From positions 1-64,000 of the forward strand of contig NZ_SPQT01000020.1 of assembly GCF_004571025.1 (NCBI RefSeq): 64,000 nucleotides of DNA, in the 5' to 3' direction. Position 1 is the stretch's first letter. Every line of letters begins with the position of its first letter. The DNA comes from Bradyrhizobium niftali. GTDB taxonomy: Bacteria > Pseudomonadota > Alphaproteobacteria > Rhizobiales > Xanthobacteraceae. The position numbers and the translations under genes are program-made. Shown one piece after another: positions 44,137 to 54,151 of the stretch. The notes beneath the pieces are model-generated. The model was not told the DNA's origin. It was given only the letters and a program-made list of their open reading frames with translations, and did not search any database.

Positions 44137-45489
44137 TTACACCGCCCGGCTGTGCAGCTGCTTGCCCGGGTCCAGATGCGCGTCGAACGCGGCGGCGACG
44201 CTGCGGACCAGGAAGCGCGAGTCGGTGGCGACCGCGAGCCGGTCGCCGTCCAGCCTCACGACGCCGTCCGAGATCAGCGGCTTCAGACGCGACGCCGATT
44301 TGAGCATCGTCTCGGCCTCTGCGCCATGGCGCGCGCAGATGTCGCCGAGATCGGCGCCGAACTCGCACATGATGCGCTCGATGATGTCGGCGCGCAGCCG
44401 GTCGTCGCCGGTGAGTCCATAGCCCTTCGCGGTGGCGAGACGGCCGGCACTGACGCTCTGCGCATAGGCGCCGATCTGCACCTCGTTCTGGACGTAGCCC
44501 TGCGGCAGATGCCCGATCGCGCTCGCGCCGAAACCGAGCAGGACTTCACCTTTGTCGGTGGTATAGCCCTGGAAATTGCGCCGCAGCGTCCGCTCCTCGA
44601 AGGCAGCGGCCATGGAATCGCTGGGTCGGGCGAAATGATCGAGCCCGATCTGCACGTAGCCGGCCTCCTTCAGCGCATTCGCGATCGCACAAGCCTGGTC
44701 GTGACGCGCCAGGCCGTCGGGCAGCGCGCCCTGGCTGATCATGCGCTGGTGCTTCTTGAAATCAGGCACGTGAGCGTAGCCGAACACCGAGAAGCGGTCG
44801 GGCGCGAGCGAGAGGCTGCGCCGCACCGTGTCCAGGCACGAGGCGACGGTCTGATGCGGCAGCCCGTAGATCAGGTCGAAATTGATTCCCGCGATGCCGG
44901 CACGCCGGAGCATGTCGACGACATCAGCCGTCTGCTCGAAGCTCTGCACGCGGTTGATCGCACGCTGTACGATGGGATCGAAACTCTGCACCCCGAGACT
45001 GGCACGATTGACGCCGGAAAGCCGCATGGCCTCGACCATGTCGGCGGTCAGCGTGCGGGGATCGATCTCCACCGCGATCTCGGCCGAAGGCAGCACGAAG
45101 AACGCCTGGCGCATCGCCGCCATCAACTCGGCGAAAGCCTCCGGCGCCATGATCGTCGGCGTGCCGCCGCCGAAATGGATATGCTCGACCTTGATGCGGC
45201 GGCCGATGGTCTCGGCGACCTGCGCGATCTCGCTGCGCAACGTCCGCTGATAGGCCGCGATCAGCTCGTCGCGCCGGACGATCTGAGTATGGCAGCCGCA
45301 ATACCAGCACATCTCGCGGCAGAACGGCACGTGCAGATAGAGCGACGCGCTGGCGCTTGCGGGAAGTTCGGCCAGCCACCGGGCGTAGGTGTCGGCGCCG
45401 ATGACGGGCGAGAAGTGCGGCGCGGTCGGATAGCTCGTGTAGCGCGGCAATCTCTCTTCGCCGTAGCTCGCTGCAAGATCAGTCCTCAT
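44137..45489 (-). CDS. hemN: Oxygen-independent coproporphyrinogen III oxidase
   Basis: A 450-residue radical-SAM enzyme that makes protoporphyrinogen without oxygen, giving haem for anaerobic respiration. The iron-sulphur motif is Cys57, Cys61, Cys64 with Cys66 (FCREMCWYCGC). HFGGGTPTIM, LGVQSFDPIVQRAINRVQ and FDLIYGLPHQT follow. The family size is normal. It sits in the nnrR-nirK locus and its upstream region has a TTGC-type FixK-like box, so microaerobic control is likely. Confidence 0.95.
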   Translation of the reverse strand: MRTDLAASYGEERLPRYTSYPTAPHFSPVIGADTYARWLAELPASASASLYLHVPFCREMCWYCGCHTQIVRRDELIAAYQRTLRSEIAQVAETIGRRIKVEHIHFGGGTPTIMAPEAFAELMAAMRQAFFVLPSAEIAVEIDPRTLTADMVEAMRLSGVNRASLGVQSFDPIVQRAINRVQSFEQTADVVDMLRRAGIAGINFDLIYGLPHQTVASCLDTVRRSLSLAPDRFSVFGYAHVPDFKKHQRMISQGALPDGLARHDQACAIANALKEAGYVQIGLDHFARPSDSMAAAFEERTLRRNFQGYTTDKGEVLLGFGASAIGHLPQGYVQNEVQIGAYAQSVSAGRLATAKGYGLTGDDRLRADIIERIMCEFGADLGDICARHGAEAETMLKSASRLKPLISDGVVRLDGDRLAVATDSRFLVRSVAAAFDAHLDPGKQLHSRAV

Positions 45490-45574
45490 ATTTTACCCAT
45501 TCGTAAATTTCAGCCGCGCATCGCCGCGGCAAGTCCCGGATGGCATTGAATTACCCGTTTTCGGGCCGGCGACC

Positions 45575-45588
45575 TTGCGCTCGCTCAA
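45575..45588. promoter_or_regulatory. FixK-type box between hemN and small membrane gene
   Basis: TTGCGCTCGCTCAA fits TTG[A/C]-N6-[T/G]CAA. It is 85 bases from the hemN start and 59 from the start of the divergent small gene. Confidence 0.65.
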
Positions 45589-45647
45589 AGTCCGAGCCCG
45601 GATTGGGACGATGATGACGTTTAATCCTTGCTCCCTGGAGATAGGCC

Positions 45648-45854
45648 ATGGCGTCGTTCGCGCTCGATCTCGTTCTCTGGTTCACCGGCGTTCGCGGCCA
45701 TATTCCGCGCTTCGACGATTTTCGTCCCGTCCCCTCCGCGCCCCCGGTCGGCGCGGGCCATCTCGTGCGCGTGCTGACGATCATGGCCACCGTCTTTGCC
45801 GCGCTGTCGCTCGCGGTCTGGGGCACTGTCTGGATCGCGATACAGTTGCTCTAG
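45648..45854 (+). CDS. Small single-helix membrane protein in denitrification locus
   Basis: A 68-residue protein. A short N-terminal amphipathic stretch (ALDLVLWFTGVRGHIP) is followed by a Pro-rich segment and one hydrophobic helix (LVRVLTIMATVFAALSLAVW) near the C-terminus. GGAGATAGG precedes the ATG. I recognise no family. It shares the FixK-type box with hemN and is on the same strand as nirK, so a role in anaerobic respiration or assembly is a reasonable guess only. Confidence 0.65.
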   Translation: MASFALDLVLWFTGVRGHIPRFDDFRPVPSAPPVGAGHLVRVLTIMATVFAALSLAVWGTVWIAIQLL

Positions 45855-46017
45855 TTCGGCGCATCCATACGTTCACGATCAACCGCAACCGAACATGCGA
45901 ACGAGTTGCCGCTGGCGCAACCGATGCCGTGCCATGTGCCGTCGTGCCGCTCACATCGTCGATGCTGCCTTCGGCATACCTCCTGGGGAATTTCACGGAG
46001 GCGAATCCGGCCAAAGC

Positions 46018-46031
46018 TTGTCGCAGCGCAA
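46018..46031. promoter_or_regulatory. NnrR-type anaerobox upstream of nirK
   Basis: TTGTCGCAGCGCAA, the TTG-N8-CAA outline of an anaerobox, ends 69 bases before the nirK start. This is the promoter type known to need NnrR in Bradyrhizobium. Confidence 0.75.
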
Positions 46032-46100
46032 ACACGCTTGCCGCAACAGGCGCACACTGCATCCGTCATCAAAACCCTTTCAGATGAAGGATGCTTTACG

Positions 46101-47195
46101 ATGTTCACCCGCAGAGCCGCATTGATCAGCGCCGCCGCGACCGCCCTGATGCTGGCGACCCCCGCCCTGGCTGCCGAGGATCTCAAACTGCCGCGTCAAA
46201 AGGTCGAGCTGGTCGCTCCGCCGTTCGTGCATGCGCACGAGCAGGCGACCAGGCAGGGCCCGAAGATCGTGGAGTTCAAGCTCACGATCGAGGAGAAGAA
46301 GGTCGTCATCGACGAGAAGGGCACCACCTTCCAGGCAATGACCTTCAACGGCTCGATGCCGGGCCCGCTGATGGTCGTGCATGAGGGCGACTACGTCGAA
46401 ACGACGCTGATCAATCCCGCGACCAACACCATGCCGCACAACATCGACTTCCACTCCGCGACCGGCGCGCTCGGCGGCGGCGCGCTCACCCTGATCAATC
46501 CCGGCGAGCAGGTCGTGCTGCGCTGGAAGGCGACCAAGACCGGCGTGTTCGTCTATCACTGCGCGCCCGGTGGCCCGATGATCCCCTGGCACGTCGTCTC
46601 CGGCATGAACGGTGCCGTGATGGTGCTGCCGCGCGACGGACTGAACGACGGCAAGGGCCACGCGCTGAAATACGACAAGGTCTACTATATCGGCGAGCAG
46701 GACATGTATGTGCCGCGCGACGAGAAGGGCAATTTCAAGTCCTACGACTCGCCGGGCGAAGCCTTCACCGACACCGAAGAGGTGATGAAGAAGCTGATCC
46801 CGTCCCACGTCGTGTTCAACGGCAGGGCCGGCGCCCTCACCGGCAAGAATGCGCTCACCGCCAATGTCGGCGAGAACGTGCTGATCGTGCATTCGCAGGC
46901 CAATCGCGACAGCCGTCCACATCTGATCGGCGGCCATGGCGACTATGTCTGGGAGACCGGCAAATTCGGCAATGCACCCGAGGTCGGGCTGGAGACCTGG
47001 TTCATCCGCGGCGGCTCGGCGGGAGCGGCGCTGTACAAGTTCATGCAGCCCGGCATCTACGCCTATGTCACGCACAATCTGATCGAGGCCGCCGACCTCG
47101 GCGCCACCGCGCACTTCAAGGTCGAAGGCAAGTGGAACGACGATCTGATGACCCAGGTGAAGGCGCCTGCGGAAATACCGGCCAACACCAACTAG
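46101..47195 (+). CDS. nirK: Copper-containing nitrite reductase NirK
   Basis: A 364-residue periplasmic enzyme that reduces nitrite to nitric oxide. The N-terminus MFTRRAALISAAATALML is a twin-arginine signal cleaved near ALA-AE. Type 1 copper ligands are His113, Cys154, His164 and Met169; type 2 ligands are His118, His153 and His325. The catalytic Asp116 and His274 are also present. All ligands are intact, so it should be active. nirV follows after a terminator-like palindrome, and the anaerobox lies upstream. Confidence 0.97.
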   Translation: MFTRRAALISAAATALMLATPALAAEDLKLPRQKVELVAPPFVHAHEQATRQGPKIVEFKLTIEEKKVVIDEKGTTFQAMTFNGSMPGPLMVVHEGDYVETTLINPATNTMPHNIDFHSATGALGGGALTLINPGEQVVLRWKATKTGVFVYHCAPGGPMIPWHVVSGMNGAVMVLPRDGLNDGKGHALKYDKVYYIGEQDMYVPRDEKGNFKSYDSPGEAFTDTEEVMKKLIPSHVVFNGRAGALTGKNALTANVGENVLIVHSQANRDSRPHLIGGHGDYVWETGKFGNAPEVGLETWFIRGGSAGAALYKFMQPGIYAYVTHNLIEAADLGATAHFKVEGKWNDDLMTQVKAPAEIPANTN

Positions 47196-47204
47196 ACGCG
47201 ACAA

Positions 47205-47236
47205 GGGGCCGGTGATCACCGGCCCCTTCTTCCTTT
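47205..47236 (+). terminator. Terminator-like palindrome between nirK and nirV
   Basis: GGGGCCGGTGATCACCGGCCCC is a perfect 11-bp palindrome (47205-47226) followed by TTCTTCCTTT. It may partly end the nirK message, so nirV would be made at a lower level. Confidence 0.75.
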
Positions 47237-47249
47237 CGGGGAGACGACG

Positions 47250-48125
47250 ATGCTGCTCGCATTCAAGCTGAAACTGCTACTGGCTTGCGCGGCCGGGCTC
47301 GCAGGGCCGATCGCGGTGGCGCCGCTGGTCTCGGACATGGCGGTCCGCGGCACGGCGGAGCCTGCGATCATCAAGATCGCGCCGGGCAGCCTGTCCTACC
47401 GCGAGGCCGGCGATTTCACGCGTGGCTGGCAGCAGGCGGAAGCGCCGCTACGCGCGATGCGGTTCACCAGGCCGCTGCACGTCATGCGGCATCAGGTCTC
47501 GTCATCCGACTACCAGCTTTGTGTGCAGGACGGCGCCTGCCGTGCGCTCGATCGCGACGTGGCGATCGCCACCGATCGCCCCGCGGTGCAGGTGAGCTGG
47601 CACGATGCGCAGGCCTATGCGGGCTGGCTCTCGCACAAGACCGGCAAGACGTGGCGCCTGCCGAGCGACGCGGAATGGGCGTTTGCGGCGGGCTCGCGAT
47701 TCAAGGACGATGGCGCGCCGGTGGACGCGAACGATCCCTCGAAGCGCTGGATCAGCCGCTATGAGCGGGAATCCGAACGCGACCTCTCCGACACGACGGC
47801 CTATGCGTTCGGCAAGTTCGGCGCGAACGAGCACGGCATCGAAGATCTCGCCGGCAACGTCTGGGAGTGGACCTCGACCTGTTTCGTGCGCTCGCGGACC
47901 GACGAGGCCGGCAATGCCGGCAAACCGACTGTGAATTGCGGCGTGCGTATCGCCGAGGGCGCGCACCGCGCCTATGTCACCGATTTCATCCGCGACGCCC
48001 GCGCCGGCGGTTGCGCGCAAGGCGTGCCGCCCGCCAATCTCGGCTTCCGCCTGGTGCGCGAGGAGCCGTCGTGGGTCGCGAGCGTGTCGGCGCGGTGGAG
48101 CAAGACGTGGGCGGCGAGGTCGTGA
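47250..48125 (+). CDS. nirV: Formylglycine-generating-enzyme-like protein NirV
   Basis: A 291-residue FGE-sulfatase-fold protein with an N-terminal hydrophobic segment that looks like a signal or anchor. The fold motifs are PAVQVSWHDAQAYAGWLSHK, TWRLPSDAEWAFAAGSRF, and GNVWEWTSTCFVRS, near LGFRLVREEP at the end. NirV proteins follow nirK in several rhizobia and their role in nitrite reductase maturation is not settled. GGGGAGA precedes the ATG. Confidence 0.92.
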   Translation: MLLAFKLKLLLACAAGLAGPIAVAPLVSDMAVRGTAEPAIIKIAPGSLSYREAGDFTRGWQQAEAPLRAMRFTRPLHVMRHQVSSSDYQLCVQDGACRALDRDVAIATDRPAVQVSWHDAQAYAGWLSHKTGKTWRLPSDAEWAFAAGSRFKDDGAPVDANDPSKRWISRYERESERDLSDTTAYAFGKFGANEHGIEDLAGNVWEWTSTCFVRSRTDEAGNAGKPTVNCGVRIAEGAHRAYVTDFIRDARAGGCAQGVPPANLGFRLVREEPSWVASVSARWSKTWAARS

Positions 48126-48160
48126 TCGCGTAGCCCGCACGCACATGCCACACCCGCGGT

Positions 48161-48220
48161 GTCATCGCCCGACTTGATCGGGCGATCCAGTACTCCGATG
48201 CGCAGTGATAGAACCGAGGA
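48161..48220. repeat. Dispersed repeat, family C (left half)
   Basis: TCGCCCGACTTGATCGGGCGATCCAGTACTCC resembles the left half of the repeat at 28694, including the CAGTACTCCG junction. The right half is missing, so this is a truncated copy. Confidence 0.55.
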
Positions 48221-48260
48221 ACCGCAGCGTGACAGCGTCAAATGCGGCAACCAAGTTTGC

Positions 48261-48896
48261 TCAAATCGCGCGCGCAAACATGCGAAAGCCCGGCGCGCCG
48301 ATGATCGCCTCGAAGGCGGGATCGCGCTTCTCATCGGCGAAGACAAAACCGGCCTTGGCGTAGGCGCGTTCTGCCGGCTCGTTGCCGATCAGGAACGATA
48401 TCGTCGCCCGGGTAAATCCGGCCGTTCGCCCCTTATCCAGTGCGTGCGCGATCAGCGACTGCACGAGGCCACGACCGCCATAGGCGGGATCGGTCGCGAC
48501 GTGCTCGATCATCCAATCGCCCTCGCCGCCCTGAACCCAGCAGGCGCGCGTGTAGGCGCCGCGGCGACGGATGGCTTCCAACTCTGGCGCGGCAAGCCCG
48601 GTCGCGGCACCGGCCTCTTCGATGGCACGCCAGGCCGCAGGTCCCGTGCCGGCCGCCGGCAGTGCGCACAACGCGGCAGCAGGCTTGCCGTCGACCTCGG
48701 CGATCAGGAATTGCGAGACATGCCACATCGACACCGCGTGCGCGGCCGTGATGCGCGCGATGAAATCGCGGCACTGCGCGTCTGGCCAGCCGAGCGCGAT
48801 GTCGAACCAGCCGCGCGGCCGGTAGCCACGCTGCGATGACAGGATGGTTTGTACGATGAAACCGGCGTCTTCGGGACGCGCAGACCGTATCGTCAT
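48261..48896 (-). CDS. GNAT-family N-acetyltransferase
   Basis: A 211-residue acetyl-CoA-dependent acetyltransferase. The coenzyme-binding motif is present as VATDPAYGGRGLVQSLIAHA with the later FTRATISFLIGNEPAERAYAKAGF. The N-terminus begins with TIRSARPEDAGFIVQTIL, the usual start of GNAT enzymes. The substrate cannot be told. It is 22 bases from the scoB stop on the same strand. Confidence 0.88.
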   Translation of the reverse strand: MTIRSARPEDAGFIVQTILSSQRGYRPRGWFDIALGWPDAQCRDFIARITAAHAVSMWHVSQFLIAEVDGKPAAALCALPAAGTGPAAWRAIEEAGAATGLAAPELEAIRRRGAYTRACWVQGGEGDWMIEHVATDPAYGGRGLVQSLIAHALDKGRTAGFTRATISFLIGNEPAERAYAKAGFVFADEKRDPAFEAIIGAPGFRMFARAI

Positions 48897-48918
48897 GCGC
48901 GCCCCCGTTGCGACGACC

Positions 48919-49569
<651 letters not shown>

Positions 49570-49585
49570 GTGAGTCTCCTGACGC

Positions 49586-50293
49586 TTAAGCGGCGGTGCG
49601 CGGGCGGGTGTTGCGGAATTCGATGCGCTTCTTGGCCGTGCCGACCTCGACGATGCGCTTCACGAAAATGCCGGGCGTGTGGATGTGGTCGGGATTGAGT
49701 TCACCGGCCGGAACCAGATGCTCGACCTCGGCCACCGTGATCTTGGCGGCGGTCGCCATCATCGGGTTAAAGTTGCGCGCGGTCTTGCGGTAGATGAGGT
49801 TGCCGGCGGTGTCGCCCTTCCAGGCGTGCACGATGGCGAGGTCGGCGAACAGGCCGCGCTCCATCAGGTACTTCTCGCCGTCGAATTCCTTCACTTCCTT
49901 GCCTTCGGCGATCAGCGTGCCGACGCCGGTCTTGGTGTAGAAGGCCGGGATCCCGGCGCCGCCGGCGCGGATGCGCTCGGCCAGCGTGCCCTGCGGGTTG
50001 AATTCGAGTTCCAGCTCGCCGGCGAGGAATTGCTGGGCGAACAGCTTGTTCTCGCCGACATAGGACGAGATCATCTTCTTGATCTGCCGGGTTTCCAGGA
50101 GGCGGCTGAGCCCGATGCCGTCGACGCCGGCATTGTTGGAGACGACCGTCAGCCCCTTGACGCCAGACTCCCGGATCGCGTCCGACAGCTCCTCGGCAAT
50201 GCCGCAGAGGCCGAAGCCGCCCGACATGATCATCATGTTGTCTTTCAGAATGCCGTCGAGCGCCGACTTGGCGTCGGGATAGACCTTGTTCAT
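49586..50293 (-). CDS. scoA: 3-oxoacid CoA-transferase subunit A
   Basis: A 235-residue alpha subunit. The CoA-binding glycine loop reads MIMSGGFGLCGIAEELSDAI, followed by VSNNAGVDGIGLSRLLETRQ and AGGAGIPAFYTKTGVGTLIA. The start is the ATG of MNKVYPDAKSALDGI; the frame continues upstream without conservation. It is translated before scoB in a two-gene operon. Confidence 0.93.
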   Translation of the reverse strand: MNKVYPDAKSALDGILKDNMMIMSGGFGLCGIAEELSDAIRESGVKGLTVVSNNAGVDGIGLSRLLETRQIKKMISSYVGENKLFAQQFLAGELELEFNPQGTLAERIRAGGAGIPAFYTKTGVGTLIAEGKEVKEFDGEKYLMERGLFADLAIVHAWKGDTAGNLIYRKTARNFNPMMATAAKITVAEVEHLVPAGELNPDHIHTPGIFVKRIVEVGTAKKRIEFRNTRPRTAA

Positions 50294-50568
50294 GCAAAAA
50301 ACCTCGACTGAACCTTCGGCTTGCGGGCGTCGCGCCTTATTGGCGGCGATTATTAGGCGAAATCGTCCGAAGCCGTCAATGATACGGGGTTCTCCGCACC
50401 GCGGGGCGGTGGTAGAAGCTGCCCACGCCGTGGGCAAGACCGCCCGCGGCCTTGAAAGCGACAAGAAAACCCATCAAGTTGCGGCACTTAACCTAACAGG
50501 ACTTGGGCGTGGGGCGCGCGGGTTTCCCGGCCCGCCCTTCTGGCTCCAACGACCAACCCGATCAGGAC

Positions 50569-52509
50569 ATGCCATTGACCATGGCCCAAGGAATGAAGCG
50601 CCTCGGGACGCCGATCGCGGCGCTGCTCGGCGTTGCGCTGATCGCCCTGATCGCGACCTCCTGGCTCATCAACCGCGACGCGCTGCGCAAGGCCGTGGAA
50701 GCGCAGATCCGCGATGTCACCGGGCTCGAGCTCAATGTCGCAGGCGCCATCGACATTTCGTTGCTGCCGGCGAGCTACATCTCCTTCCATGACGTCGGCC
50801 TGAAGGGCGGCGGCACCAGCGATCCCGCGCTCCGTGTCGACGTGCTCACCGCCAATCTGCGGCTGCTGCCGCTGCTGCTGCAACGGTTCGAGATCGCCGA
50901 CCTGACGCTGCTGCGGCCGCGCATCCATGTCAGCCTGAGGCCGGACGGCGAGAGCAACTGGACGCCCTTCATCCAGACCATTGCGCGCACCATGAAGCCC
51001 GGCGCCGAAAACCAGGTCTCGTTCTCCGAGATCCGGATCCAGGACGGCGTGCTCAATTACGAGGACGCCGCCACGCACGCCACCGAGCAGTTCGACGACA
51101 TCGACCTGTCGCTGGCCTGGCCCTCGATCTCGCGCTCCTTCGCCGCGACCGGCCAGTTCGACTGGCGCGGCGAACGCGTCGACGGCTCGATCAGCTTCGC
51201 CGATTTCGTCGCCGCCCTCTCCGGCGATCGTTCCGGCCTGAAGGCGCGGATCGCCAGCGCCCCGCTCAAGCTCGCCTTCGACGGCAGCGTCGCCAACCGC
51301 ACCAGCCCGATGATGGAAGGCACGCTCACGATCGACAGCCCGTCCTTGCGCAACGCGCTGCGCTGGACCGGCCAGCCGCAGCCCGCCAGCGGTGGCTTCG
51401 GCCGTTTCGCACTGAAGGCGCGCGCCAATGTCGTCGGCGCCTCGATCGCGCTCACCAACGTCAATGTCGAGCTCGACGGCAATGCCGCCGAGGGCGTCAT
51501 GACCTACGCTAACAACGGCCGGCAGACGCTCCAGGCGACGCTCGCCGCCGACACGCTCGACTTCACACCCTATATTTCGACCTTCCGCCTGCTCGCGAGC
51601 GGCGCGCGCGACTGGAACAGGCAGCTGTTCGATCTCAACGGGCTCTCGACCACCGACCTCGACATGCGCCTGTCGGCGGCGCGGCTGACGGTCGGACCGT
51701 CGAAGCTCGGCCGCACCGCGATCGGCGCCAGTTTGCGCAACGGCACGCTGGCGCTCTCGGTGGGCGAGGCCCAGATCTATGGCGGCATCGCCAAGGGCTC
51801 GTTCGGCATCGCGCGCGCCGACACCGTCGCCGACATCAAGGCGCAATTCCAGTTCACCGACGTCGACCTCCAGGCCTGCGCCTCCGAACTGTTCGGCCTC
51901 AACAAACTGTCCGGCCGCGGCAACATCAACGTCTCCCTCGTTGCCTCCGGCTCGAGCCCGTTCGGCCTCGTACAGTCGCTCGACGGCAGCGCCACCGTCA
52001 CCGGGCATGACGGCGCGATCTCGGGCTTCAACGCCGAACAGCTCCTGAAGCGGCTGGAGCGCCGGCCGCTGTCCGGCGGCGGCAATTTCCGCAACGGCTC
52101 GACGCCTTACGACAATCTCACCATCGCGGTGAAATTCTCAGACGGGGTCGCCACCGCCGAGGACATCCGCGTCGAAGGGCCGGCGGCGAAGATCACGATG
52201 ACCGGCACCGCCTCGGTGCCGACGCGCGAATACGACATGAAGGGCGTGGCCAGCCTCAACAGCGCCTCGGGCTTCGAATTGCCCTTCGTGGTGCAGGGTC
52301 CCTGGGATGATCCCCTGATCTTCCCCGATCCGGAAAGCCTGATCCGCCGCTCGCCGGCCTCCGCACCCCTGCTCGACATGCTCAAGGACCGCAAGGCGGG
52401 CGACGCCGTGCGCTCCGCGATCGAGCGCATCACCGGCGGCGGCAAGCGTCCCGCCCCGGCAGACTCGCCGACGGCGGAGAACGCCAAAGAAAACGCGAAG
52501 TCGAACTGA
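50569..52509 (+). CDS. AsmA-family protein
   Basis: A 646-residue protein with one N-terminal membrane anchor (TPIAALLGVALIALIATSWL) and a large periplasmic part. The AsmA N-terminal pattern is clear: INRDALRKAVEAQIRDVTGL with LLPASYISFHDVGLKGGGT. The C-terminal domain has DVDLQASELFGLNKLSGRG-like sequence and SGFNAEQLLKRLERRPLSGG. AsmA-like proteins affect outer-membrane lipid transport and assembly. A low-complexity Pro/Ala tail ends the protein. A second ATG four codons in is a possible start. Confidence 0.88.
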   Translation: MPLTMAQGMKRLGTPIAALLGVALIALIATSWLINRDALRKAVEAQIRDVTGLELNVAGAIDISLLPASYISFHDVGLKGGGTSDPALRVDVLTANLRLLPLLLQRFEIADLTLLRPRIHVSLRPDGESNWTPFIQTIARTMKPGAENQVSFSEIRIQDGVLNYEDAATHATEQFDDIDLSLAWPSISRSFAATGQFDWRGERVDGSISFADFVAALSGDRSGLKARIASAPLKLAFDGSVANRTSPMMEGTLTIDSPSLRNALRWTGQPQPASGGFGRFALKARANVVGASIALTNVNVELDGNAAEGVMTYANNGRQTLQATLAADTLDFTPYISTFRLLASGARDWNRQLFDLNGLSTTDLDMRLSAARLTVGPSKLGRTAIGASLRNGTLALSVGEAQIYGGIAKGSFGIARADTVADIKAQFQFTDVDLQACASELFGLNKLSGRGNINVSLVASGSSPFGLVQSLDGSATVTGHDGAISGFNAEQLLKRLERRPLSGGGNFRNGSTPYDNLTIAVKFSDGVATAEDIRVEGPAAKITMTGTASVPTREYDMKGVASLNSASGFELPFVVQGPWDDPLIFPDPESLIRRSPASAPLLDMLKDRKAGDAVRSAIERITGGGKRPAPADSPTAENAKENAKSN

Positions 52510-52716
52510 GGACCGCGATCGAACGGCGGTGTCCGACCATTGCGAATTGATCCGGCCGAATTGATGCGGCGATTGGATCGATGCGCACGTTAATCATCTC
52601 CACAGGCCCCGTCCCCACGACCTAGGTCTGACAACATGCCGCTAGATCGGCTGACGGCCATGCGCTAGTGTTTTATACGACCGGTTAAAAACACCGGCCG
52701 TTTGAGGGAGAAAAAC

Positions 52717-54102
52717 GTGAGATCCAAGGTTATTGGCGCAGTCACACTCGCGGTCGCTGCGGCGGGGCTGTTCGCAGCCGCTGCACCCGCATTTGCGCAG
52801 CAGAAGACGATTACGGTCTGGTGGGGCAAGGGATTTTATCGGTCCGAAGACGACGCGCTCATCGAGACGATCAAGAAGTTCGAGGCCAAGACCGGCATCA
52901 AGGTCGAATTGTCGCAGTACGCGATCCAGGACATGATTCCGAAGACGGTCGCCGCGCTCGATTCGGGCACCGTGCCGGACGTTGCCTATGCCGACACCTA
53001 CGACGTGCAGGTGCAGGGCAAATGGGCCTATGAGGGCAAGCTCGAGGACCTCACCGACATCATGGAGCCGATCAAGGATCGGTTCGTGCAGAACACGCTG
53101 GATGCGTCGATCCTCTATAACGACGTCACCAAGAAGAAGGCCTATTACGGCTTCCCGCTGAAGCAGCAGAGCATGCACGTCCAGATCTGGAACGACATGC
53201 TGGACAAGGCCGGCTTCAAGCAGAGCGACATCCCGAACGACTGGGAAGGCTACTGGACGTTCTGGTGCGACAAGGTGCAGCCCGCGATCCGCAAGGCCAC
53301 CGGTCAGCGCATCTACGCCGTCGGCCAGCCGATGGGTGTGGAATCCACCGACGCCTTCCAGTCGTTCTACACCTTCATGGACGCCTACCACGTCAGGCTG
53401 GTCGACGACGACGGCAAGCTGCTGGTCGACGATCCCAAGGTCCGCGAGAACCTGATCAAGGCGATGAAGGACTACACCGACACCTACATCAAGGGCTGCA
53501 CCCCGCCCTCCTCCACAACCTGGAAGGATCCGGACAACAACGTCGCATTCCACAACAAGACCATCGTGATGACCCACAACTTCACGATCTCGATCGCGGC
53601 GAAATGGTTCGAGGACTCCAACAACCAGACGCTGACGCCCGAACAGCGCGCGGCCGGCAAGAAGGCGTATGAGGAAGACATCATCACCGCCTCCTTCCCG
53701 AAGGCGCCGGACGGCACGACGATCCGCTACCGCTCCGACGTCAAGACCGGGCTGGTCTTCAACGTGGCCAAGAACAAGCCTGAGGCCAAGCAGTTCATCG
53801 CCTTCCTGCTCCAGGAAGAGAACGTCCGGCCCTATATCGAGGGTGCGCTTGGCCGCTGGTTCCCGGTGACCAAGGAAAGCCAGGAAAGCCCGTTCTGGCA
53901 GGCCGACCGGCATCGCAAGGCGGTCTATGCGCAGTTCAAGGGCGGCACCGCCGCGTTCGACTTCACCAAGAACTGGAAGTTCACCATCCTGAACAACGAA
54001 AACGTCTGGGCCAAGGCGATGAACCGCGTGGTCAGCGAGAAGGTGCCGGTGGACAAGGCGGTCGACGAGCTGATCGCCCGCATCAAGCAGGTCGCGGGCT
54101 AA
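52717..54102 (+). CDS. ABC transporter substrate-binding protein, sugar type
   Basis: A 461-residue periplasmic protein of the MalE/UgpB class. The start is a GTG preceded by GAGGGAG, followed by a signal peptide ending APAFA-QQ. The mature part starts KTITVWWGKGFYRSEDDAL and contains FEAKTGIKVELSQYAIQDMI and GTVPDVAYADTYDVQVQGKW. It opens a second sugar transport cluster, different in sequence from the one at 23.9 kb. The ligand is not predictable. The stop is followed by two hairpins before the first permease. Confidence 0.9.
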   Translation: MRSKVIGAVTLAVAAAGLFAAAAPAFAQQKTITVWWGKGFYRSEDDALIETIKKFEAKTGIKVELSQYAIQDMIPKTVAALDSGTVPDVAYADTYDVQVQGKWAYEGKLEDLTDIMEPIKDRFVQNTLDASILYNDVTKKKAYYGFPLKQQSMHVQIWNDMLDKAGFKQSDIPNDWEGYWTFWCDKVQPAIRKATGQRIYAVGQPMGVESTDAFQSFYTFMDAYHVRLVDDDGKLLVDDPKVRENLIKAMKDYTDTYIKGCTPPSSTTWKDPDNNVAFHNKTIVMTHNFTISIAAKWFEDSNNQTLTPEQRAAGKKAYEEDIITASFPKAPDGTTIRYRSDVKTGLVFNVAKNKPEAKQFIAFLLQEENVRPYIEGALGRWFPVTKESQESPFWQADRHRKAVYAQFKGGTAAFDFTKNWKFTILNNENVWAKAMNRVVSEKVPVDKAVDELIARIKQVAG

Positions 54103-54113
54103 ATCACCCTTCC

Positions 54114-54138
54114 CCTCTCCCCGCTTTGCGGGGAGAGG
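54114..54138 (+). terminator. Hairpin after the binding protein gene
   Basis: CCTCTCCCCGC / GCGGGGAGAGG is a perfect 11-bp stem with a TTT loop and no long T tract. It may stabilise the binding-protein mRNA or attenuate the permeases. Confidence 0.65.
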
Positions 54139-54151
54139 TATAAGAACAACA

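Noticed and set aside
45490..45540. Possible pseudogene between hemN and the small membrane gene
   Set aside because: No coding signal is visible; the region is short and holds the FixK-type box further on.
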